From positions 1 to 6,521 of the forward strand of contig JAFZZD010000352.1 of NCBI GenBank assembly GCA_017615955.1: 6,521 bases of DNA, written 5' to 3'. Under the pieces are notes generated by a model that saw only the letters and a program-made list of their open reading frames with translations, searched no databases and had not been told where the DNA came from. Position numbers and translations under genes: made by a program. Every line of letters begins with the position of its first letter. Within the stretch, counting starts at the first letter, position 1. The DNA comes from Victivallales bacterium. GTDB lineage: Bacteria > Verrucomicrobiota > Lentisphaeria > Oligosphaerales > Oligosphaeraceae. Shown here one piece after another: positions 1 through 4,839 of this stretch.

Positions 1-1721
1 AGGGCGTGGAATACGCCATAAGCCTGCTGCCATTCGGGGGCTATGTCGCCCTGCCCCAGCTGGATCCCGTTGACAATCCAAAGACCAGTGACGGCAAGGA
101 ACTCAAGCCATCCAAGCCCATTCCAAGAGCCGTAACCGCATTTGCCGGCCCCTTGTTCAACGTCCTGTTCGGCTTTGTGCTGGCCACGATCATGTGCATA
201 GTGGGCATCAAGGAGGCGCCGCCTTCCGCCTCATGTGTTGTAGTAGAGGTGCCAAAAGTTCTGCCCCTGTACGAAAACGGCCTGGGCGTCACAGACGAGA
301 TCCTGGAGTTCGACGGCGAGAAAACCGAACTTTTCCTGGAAGAAATCTGCGGCAAACTTGACTTGGAGGAGGCATCAAAAAAACACACGGTAACAGTCAG
401 GCGCGGTGAAGGCAAAGAGATCCTTGAACTGAAAATGGTACCAAATCCCGAATGGGAGGCAGGCCTGCGCCCAGGAGACAGAATCATCGCCATCAACGGC
501 AAAAGCTTCACGCGCGGCACAGAGGAACTCAACAGCGAACATGTCTATACGGATGCGCCGCAAGTGCACCTGGACATAATCAGGGACGGCAAGAAACTGG
601 AAATTGCATACGCACCAAGGAAAAACCCGCTCTTCGAAAATTTGGCAGCCCCCTTCTTCAAGGCAAGGAATCCGATTTCGGCGGCGGACATAAAGGCGGC
701 CTCCCCTGCGGCGAAGGCGGGCATCAAGGCGGGGGACCAGTTGTTGCAGATCAACGACACAAATATCGTCGGCTCAAAGCAGCTTGCAGAGGAATACGCC
801 AAAAAGGCAGGAGAGCCAATAAGCATTACCATCGCCAGAAATGGCATTGAGCAGAAACTGTCATCCTATACGCAAGCAGATTCCAGCATTGGTGACTTCG
901 GCATCACTTTCTCCGTAATCGTCTCTGACTGCATACCAGGGCTGCCTGCCCACAAGGCGGGAATTCGCTTTGGGGACAAGATTGTCGCACTGGACAACCA
1001 GGAAGTAACAGACGCGGATACGTTGTCAAAGCAACTGCGGGAAAGCCAGGGCAGACCTCTGGAACTGAAGGTGCTTAGAGACGGAAAGGAACTGCTCTTC
1101 AGCCAGCTCAAAACTGAACAGCATGACATCAATGGCAAGATGACCTGGGTAATTGGCGTGACATTGACCGATGGCGTAACCAAGGTACTGGGCCATCCGT
1201 CCCCCTGGAAGCAATTCACCAAGATCGTCGGGCAGACAGGCAGGACGCTGTCATTGCTGTTCTCTCCGCTGACGTCAAAGATACGCGGGCGCCAGCGTTC
1301 CACCGCCAGCATCAAAATGCAGCACATGAGCGGTCCAGTGGGCATTGTGCTCATGCTGTGGTACTCGCTAAAGAACGACGGGCTTCGCGGCGGTCTTGCG
1401 CTGATAATACTGGTGACATTCTCCCTGGGCCTTATGAACCTGCTGCCCATTCCCGTACTGGACGGAGGGCACATCCTATTCGCCATCATCGAACTGGCGA
1501 TACGCAGGAATCTTCCGCCAAGATTCCTCAACATTCTACAGAACATATTCGCAGTCCTTCTGATTGGGATGCTGTTATACATCACATTCTTTGACGGAAA
1601 GAGGGTGTTCCGCCTGGCAAAGACAGGCAGCAACAGCCATCACCAGACAACAAAGACGCTTCAAGGCCAGGAAAAAACACCAGAGGCGGGCAAGCCACAG
1701 GAAAAACCTGCAAATGAATAA
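1..1721 (+). CDS. rseP: RseP-type site-2 zinc metalloprotease with four PDZ-like repeats (5' partial)
   Basis: This is an intramembrane zinc protease that cuts transmembrane segments, as in release of anti-sigma factors or clearance of signal peptides. The gene runs in from the left edge. Its frame starts at base 3, and the GTG at 6 is an internal Val codon, numbered residue 1 here. Visible parts are: the conserved GVEY...PFGGYV hairpin that follows the first membrane segment; a membrane helix at about 45-68 with the AGPLFN motif (47-52); PDZ-like repeats at about 80-145 (degenerate), 147-205, 222-290 and 297-368; the SGPVGI motif (442-447); and a helix ending in NLLPIPVLDGGH. In that last motif D486 is the expected third zinc ligand. 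A final helix lies at about 510-529, followed by a hydrophilic 41-residue tail. The HExxH zinc site should lie about 30 residues upstream, outside the window, so catalytic competence cannot be confirmed. E. coli RseP has about 450 residues and two PDZ domains, so this one is longer. The downstream cmk start overlaps its last 8 bases. Confidence 0.95.
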   Translation, partial: GVEYAISLLPFGGYVALPQLDPVDNPKTSDGKELKPSKPIPRAVTAFAGPLFNVLFGFVLATIMCIVGIKEAPPSASCVVVEVPKVLPLYENGLGVTDEILEFDGEKTELFLEEICGKLDLEEASKKHTVTVRRGEGKEILELKMVPNPEWEAGLRPGDRIIAINGKSFTRGTEELNSEHVYTDAPQVHLDIIRDGKKLEIAYAPRKNPLFENLAAPFFKARNPISAADIKAASPAAKAGIKAGDQLLQINDTNIVGSKQLAEEYAKKAGEPISITIARNGIEQKLSSYTQADSSIGDFGITFSVIVSDCIPGLPAHKAGIRFGDKIVALDNQEVTDADTLSKQLRESQGRPLELKVLRDGKELLFSQLKTEQHDINGKMTWVIGVTLTDGVTKVLGHPSPWKQFTKIVGQTGRTLSLLFSPLTSKIRGRQRSTASIKMQHMSGPVGIVLMLWYSLKNDGLRGGLALIILVTFSLGLMNLLPIPVLDGGHILFAIIELAIRRNLPPRFLNILQNIFAVLLIGMLLYITFFDGKRVFRLAKTGSNSHHQTTKTLQGQEKTPEAGKPQEKPANE

Positions 1722-2406
1722 GCAATATCAGATAGCAATAGACGGGCCTGCCGCGGCAGGCAAAAGCACGGTGGCAAAGATGACTGCCCAGAGGCTGGGC
1801 GCATTTTATGTCAATACAGGGGAAATGTACAGGACGATCGCCCTGGCATGCCTGGAGAAAGGCATTGACGTGAAGGAGCACCCAGAAGAACTGGCTGCCG
1901 CCCTTCCACAATGGGAAATGACTTTCGGGGACAATGGCAATGGTGGCATTGCAATCACATTCAACGGCAAGGCCATAGATCCACAGCAACTGCATACGCC
2001 AGAAGTGGCTTCCATCGTCAGTTACGTAGCGAAGATTCCAGAAGTGCGCACATGGATGCTCCAAAGGCAAAGGGACTGCAAGAGACTGGGCACTATCATC
2101 ATGGAAGGACGTGACATCTGCACCGTGGTGCTGCCAGACGCAACAGCCAAGTTCTTCATCACGGCCACGCCAATGGAACGTGCCCGCCGCCGCCTCGCGC
2201 AGCCAGGAGAAGTCGCACAGGGCGCAACCGTGGAAAGCGTAGCAGCCGAAATCGCTGAACGGGACAGGATTGACTCCACACGGGAGGTCGCCCCTCTGAA
2301 ACCTGCGCCAGACGCAACTACCATCGTAACTGACGGTTTGACCGCAGAACAAGTCACTGACAAGGTAATCCAGATATTCAACCAAAAGAAGGCCGAATGT
2401 GAATGA
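1714..2406 (+). CDS. cmk: Cytidylate kinase (CMP/dCMP kinase)
   Basis: This cytoplasmic enzyme transfers phosphate from ATP to CMP or dCMP, giving CDP/dCDP for RNA, DNA and CDP-linked lipid precursors. The product is 230 residues, normal for the bacterial family. Motifs seen are: the P-loop GPAAAGKST at 11-19; the NTGEMYR nucleotide-monophosphate site at 34-40; the long NMP-binding insert typical of bacterial Cmk (about 70-110); the GRDICTVVLPDA segment at 132-143; the arginine-rich lid at 155-160; and RDRIDSTREVAPL at 183-195. The ATG at 1714 is chosen because the sequence begins MNKQYQIAIDGPAAAGKS, the usual few residues before the P-loop. An AGGA at 1699-1702 lies 11 nt upstream. The open frame extends further upstream only inside the protease gene. 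The start overlaps the protease stop by 8 nt, suggesting translational coupling. Oddities: Cys136 sits where the family usually has Gly (GRDIGT), and IVT (204-206) replaces the usual IDT/LDS near the C-terminus. Neither looks disabling. Confidence 0.97.
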   Translation: MNKQYQIAIDGPAAAGKSTVAKMTAQRLGAFYVNTGEMYRTIALACLEKGIDVKEHPEELAAALPQWEMTFGDNGNGGIAITFNGKAIDPQQLHTPEVASIVSYVAKIPEVRTWMLQRQRDCKRLGTIIMEGRDICTVVLPDATAKFFITATPMERARRRLAQPGEVAQGATVESVAAEIAERDRIDSTREVAPLKPAPDATTIVTDGLTAEQVTDKVIQIFNQKKAECE

Positions 2407-2424
2407 GGCCATGGATTTGCTGAG

Positions 2425-3522
2425 ATGTATTACGCATACTTGCTAATATGGGGAGTGACGGCACTTGTCTCGGCGGTGCTGGTAAGGCTCTGCATATCCA
2501 TTGCACCCAAACTGGGATTTCTAGACATACCAGAACACGAGGCACACAAGCGCCACCGAAAATCCACGCCAGTGCTGGGCGGCATGGGAATGATGCTGGC
2601 CTGGCTGCTGGTGCTGCTCTGCGGGCTTGCAGGGGCCTATTTCATACCGGAGGAAACTGTCCGCAGCCTATTCGGGCAACAAATATGCAACATGCTGCCT
2701 GGCATCAGAGCAGTAGGCCCGCAGCTTCGCACCATTGTGGCAGGCACTGTTCTGCTGACAATGCTTGGGGCGGTGGATGACAAGCTGTCCCTCAAGGCAT
2801 GGCAGAAATTCCTCGGGCAACTACTCGTGGCAATTCTAACCGCAGCACTGGGGCTGCGCATCAGTTTCCTGCACCAAATCCCATACGCAAACACGATTTT
2901 CACCGTACTCTGGTTCCTTACCTTGATGAACGCCATTAACTTCTTTGACAATATGGACGGGCTAGCCTGCGGCGCCGCAATCATTGCATCCCTGTTTTTC
3001 ATGTTGGTGGCGGCAATTCGCGGGCAGTTCTTCGTCGCAGTGCTGGCGGCGCTGACCGCAGGCGCCGCCTCTGGCTTCGCCGTGTTCAACGCCCCGCCGG
3101 CCCGCATTTTCATGGGCGATGCCGGCAGCCATTTTCTTGCATACCTGCTGGCAATCCTTGGGATATTGACAACATTCTACATTCCAGGCGAAAGCCCCAC
3201 TCCCGCCCCAATCGTAATACCGCTGTTCCTTTTGGCGGTGCCCTTGTTTGATGCCGTGGCGGTGGTGATCATCAGGCTGCGACTGCACAAACCAATATAT
3301 GTGGGGGACAACAGGCACATCTCCCACAGGTTCGAGGCACTTGGCCTGTCACGAAAGCAGGCAGTCATGCTGGTGCTGCTGCTGTGCCTGGCAGTTGCCT
3401 GCGCAGGGCTTTCACTTCTCTGGCTGCCACCAGCTGGCATCGCACTGGTGGCATTGCAGACCGCCGCCATCTTCATATTGATTTCAATCATTCAATTCTA
3501 CGTAAAGAAGGAAAACCAATAA
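2425..3522 (+). CDS. MraY/WecA-family polyprenyl-phosphate sugar-1-phosphate transferase
   Basis: This is an integral-membrane enzyme that moves a sugar-1-phosphate (typically a HexNAc-1-P) from a UDP-sugar to polyprenyl phosphate, the first step in building a lipid-linked glycan. The product is 365 residues with about ten hydrophobic segments. Family motifs are in order: LGGMGM near 51-56; the Mg-binding DDK at 118-120; NAINFFDNMDGLACG at 169-183; ARIFMGDAGS at 226-235; PLFD at 273-276; and a cytoplasmic GDNRHISHRFEALGLS loop at 294-309. The HISHRF form and DNMDG look more like WecA/TagO relatives of the PVC group than true MraY, which normally has a TDGLDGLA motif and sits in the dcw cluster. 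Peptidoglycan MraY is therefore less likely. The specific sugar and product (O-antigen, exopolysaccharide, other glycan) cannot be told. The ATG at 2425 is the only ATG available after an in-frame stop at 2404. Its ribosome site is weak: GAGG at 2405-2408 is 16 nt away. The gene starts 18 nt after cmk and ends overlapping the nadC ATG. Confidence 0.93.
   Translation: MYYAYLLIWGVTALVSAVLVRLCISIAPKLGFLDIPEHEAHKRHRKSTPVLGGMGMMLAWLLVLLCGLAGAYFIPEETVRSLFGQQICNMLPGIRAVGPQLRTIVAGTVLLTMLGAVDDKLSLKAWQKFLGQLLVAILTAALGLRISFLHQIPYANTIFTVLWFLTLMNAINFFDNMDGLACGAAIIASLFFMLVAAIRGQFFVAVLAALTAGAASGFAVFNAPPARIFMGDAGSHFLAYLLAILGILTTFYIPGESPTPAPIVIPLFLLAVPLFDAVAVVIIRLRLHKPIYVGDNRHISHRFEALGLSRKQAVMLVLLLCLAVACAGLSLLWLPPAGIALVALQTAAIFILISIIQFYVKKENQ
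3507..3512 (+). promoter_or_regulatory. Ribosome binding site of nadC
   Basis: GAAGGA lies 9 nt before the ATG at 3522, inside the last codons of the sugar-phosphate transferase gene. It settles the nadC start: the frame is open further upstream, but only as a shadow of the transferase gene. Confidence 0.75.
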
Positions 3523-4370
3523 TGCTTCTTGACTACAAACGGATAAAAGTCCTTTGCAAACTGGCACTGGAAGAGGATTTGCAGGATGCTGGGGATGTCA
3601 CCACCAAGGCAATCATACCACCTGACCTCATGATGCAGGCGTTCTTCGTGACCAGGCAGGAATGCGTTTTCTGCGGCTGGCCTGTGCTTGTGGAACTTTT
3701 CAAGATGCTGGATCCCGATGTCAAGGTTGAGATGAATGTGGAAGAAGGCAAATACTGCCTTCCATACACCAGACTTGCCACGGTCACTGGCTCGGCGCAG
3801 GCTATCCTCACAGGTGAAAGGACAGCACTGAACTTCCTGCAACGGCTAAGCGGCATTTCCACCATCACCAGAAAATATGTGGAGGCTCTCAACAGCAAGA
3901 CCATCTGGCTCCTGGACACAAGAAAAACCACACCCGGCTGGCGCAATCTGGAAAAATACGCCGTCATGGTGGGGGGCGGCCATAACCACCGCCAGGGTCT
4001 CTACGACCAGATCATGATCAAGGACAACCACAGGGAACTGGCCAAGCTGAGGGGAAAGGATTCTATCCAGAAGGCAGTCGCACTGGCAAGGAAAAAATAC
4101 CCCAACCTGAAAGTGGAGGTCGAGGCGGATACAATGGATGACGTCATGGCCGCACTGGACGCAAAGGCCGATATCATAATGCTGGACAATATGGACAACG
4201 CCACCATCGAAAAGGCATTGAAGCTGATCGGCGGCAAGGCACTGACCGAGGCATCAGGCGGCATTACACTGGACAGGCTGCCCTCCATGTCCAACATGGC
4301 ACTTACGTACATCAGCGTCGGCGCACTCACGCATAGCGCGCCTTCAGTTGACATTGGCCTGGATATGTAG
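3522..4370 (+). CDS. nadC: Nicotinate-nucleotide pyrophosphorylase, carboxylating (quinolinate phosphoribosyltransferase)
   Basis: This enzyme converts quinolinate and PRPP into nicotinate mononucleotide, CO2 and pyrophosphate, the step where de novo NAD synthesis joins the common pathway. The product is 282 residues, the usual length. The N-terminal open-faced sandwich domain spans about 1-110 and the type II PRTase barrel follows. Key motifs are GERTALNFLQRLSGIST (98-114), DTRKTTPGWRNLEKYAV (132-148), GGGHNHRQGLYDQIMIKDNH (151-170), VEVEAD (198-203), IMLDN (219-223), EASGGI (243-248) and SVGALTHSAPSVDI (265-278). The substrate-binding basic residues expected from known structures (R100, R134, K135, H156, R157, K167) are all present. 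The ATG shares one A with the transferase stop (TAATG), so the two genes are probably translationally coupled. The partners nadA and nadB are not in the window. Function is very secure. Only its placement among envelope genes is unusual. Confidence 0.97.
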   Translation: MLLDYKRIKVLCKLALEEDLQDAGDVTTKAIIPPDLMMQAFFVTRQECVFCGWPVLVELFKMLDPDVKVEMNVEEGKYCLPYTRLATVTGSAQAILTGERTALNFLQRLSGISTITRKYVEALNSKTIWLLDTRKTTPGWRNLEKYAVMVGGGHNHRQGLYDQIMIKDNHRELAKLRGKDSIQKAVALARKKYPNLKVEVEADTMDDVMAALDAKADIIMLDNMDNATIEKALKLIGGKALTEASGGITLDRLPSMSNMALTYISVGALTHSAPSVDIGLDM

Positions 4371-4377
4371 GCAACTT

Positions 4378-4382
4378 AGGAG
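4378..4382 (+). promoter_or_regulatory. Ribosome binding site of the lipoprotein gene
   Basis: A strong AGGAG lies 7 nt before the ATG at 4390, in the 19-nt gap after nadC. It fixes this start over an in-frame TTG at 4348 inside nadC, which would also put extra residues ahead of the lipoprotein signal. Confidence 0.8.
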
Positions 4383-4389
4383 TTTCACC

Positions 4390-4776
4390 ATGAAATTAGT
4401 GTTGATTGCAATTATGTCACTGTTTTTGGCCGCCTGCTTCACAACAGGAGGCCCTTCGCCTTCATACTATGCTTATGCAGATGCCATGAAGCGCCTTGAA
4501 AAGAACGTCAGCACATACGAGCAAGTCAAGGAAATCTATGGTGAATGCAACAACAAGGAGGAAATTGACGGCGGCTATCGCTGCATCTGGAAAAACAGCA
4601 ATACCGTGGTGCGTTCCACGGAAAATTTCGCCACAAATGCACCGGCCAACTTCGATCCAGGGCGCAGCATCGGACGCTACACATACACCACCGTGTACAC
4701 AAGCACATTGACCGCCGTGTTCTCCAAGGACAACATCCTAAAGTCATTTTCAGTAAGCAACAACATAGAACAATAG
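4390..4776 (+). CDS. Small lipoprotein, BamE/SmpA-OmlA-like pattern
   Basis: The product is 128 residues with no name I recognise. It begins MKLVLIAIMSLFLAAC, a classic lipoprotein signal peptide with lipobox LAAC, so Cys16 should be lipidated. The next residue is Phe rather than Asp, which under the E. coli Lol rule favours the outer membrane. The mature part has a short Ser/Tyr-rich linker. Next comes NVSTYEQVKEIYGEC (39-53), which resembles the 'G-T-x-x-Q-V-x-x-x-x-G' helix of SmpA/OmlA (BamE-fold) proteins. A strand around GGYRCIW (61-67) and a closing strand pair around TSTLTAVFSKDNILKSFSV (104-122) match that fold's layout. BamE assists outer-membrane protein assembly, but many small lipoproteins share the fold, so no function is claimed. 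Two further cysteines, C53 and C65, could form a disulfide. GC is about 47% by hand count, lower than the flanking genes, with TTA and TTG leucines near the start. It follows nadC by 19 nt. Confidence 0.85.
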   Translation: MKLVLIAIMSLFLAACFTTGGPSPSYYAYADAMKRLEKNVSTYEQVKEIYGECNNKEEIDGGYRCIWKNSNTVVRSTENFATNAPANFDPGRSIGRYTYTTVYTSTLTAVFSKDNILKSFSVSNNIEQ

Positions 4777-4790
4777 CAATTCGTCGTGTG

Positions 4791-4810
4791 CGCGAAGCAA
4801 AAGCTCCGCG
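4791..4810 (+). other. Small imperfect hairpin in the lipoprotein-fhs spacer
   Basis: The 63-nt spacer 4777-4839 holds CGCGAAGC, an AAAA loop and GCTCCGCG. These can form seven pairs with one A-C mismatch, plus a possible G-U at the base. No T-run follows, so it is not a standard intrinsic terminator on either strand. It could be a processing or mRNA-stability element between the lipoprotein and fhs, or chance. I see no clear sigma-70 promoter and no riboswitch-sized leader in the spacer. Confidence 0.3.
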
Positions 4811-4827
4811 TCAAAAATCTAACAAAC

Positions 4828-4832
4828 AGGAG
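4828..4832 (+). promoter_or_regulatory. Ribosome binding site of fhs
   Basis: AGGAG stands 7 nt before the ATG at 4840 and supports that start, which gives the MTKLDPT...MADWQ N-terminus typical of the longer formate-THF ligases. Confidence 0.8.
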
Positions 4833-4839
4833 CGCAAAC

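Noticed and set aside
452..850. 132-codon plus-strand frame inside the protease
   Set aside because: It is out of frame within the PDZ region, and the low-complexity Gly/Arg/His translation is typical of a shifted frame.
866..1633. Long open frame on the minus strand opposite the protease (255 codons)
   Set aside because: It lies wholly opposite a well-supported gene, has no recognisable motif and no ribosome site I could defend. It looks like a codon-bias shadow.
1582..2412. 276-codon minus-strand open frame across the protease end and cmk
   Set aside because: The product is Cys/His/Trp-rich with no domain pattern, and it is antisense to two confident genes.
2411..2424. ATG at 2411 as start of the transferase
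   Set aside because: It is in a different frame. The transferase frame has a stop at 2404 and its first ATG is at 2425.
4348..4389. Upstream TTG start for the lipoprotein
   Set aside because: It would lie inside nadC and add residues ahead of the signal peptide, while the ATG at 4390 has a strong AGGAG and a perfect lipoprotein signal.
4708..4738. Possible sigma-70 promoter for fhs (TTGACC at 4708-4713)
   Set aside because: With 17-nt spacing the -10 would be CAACAT, only three of six matches. A better TAAAGT lies 25 nt away, which is too far.
4777..4839. THF riboswitch or terminator ahead of fhs
   Set aside because: The spacer is only 63 nt, too short for known THF riboswitches, lacks their conserved pairing pattern, and the hairpin has no T-run.
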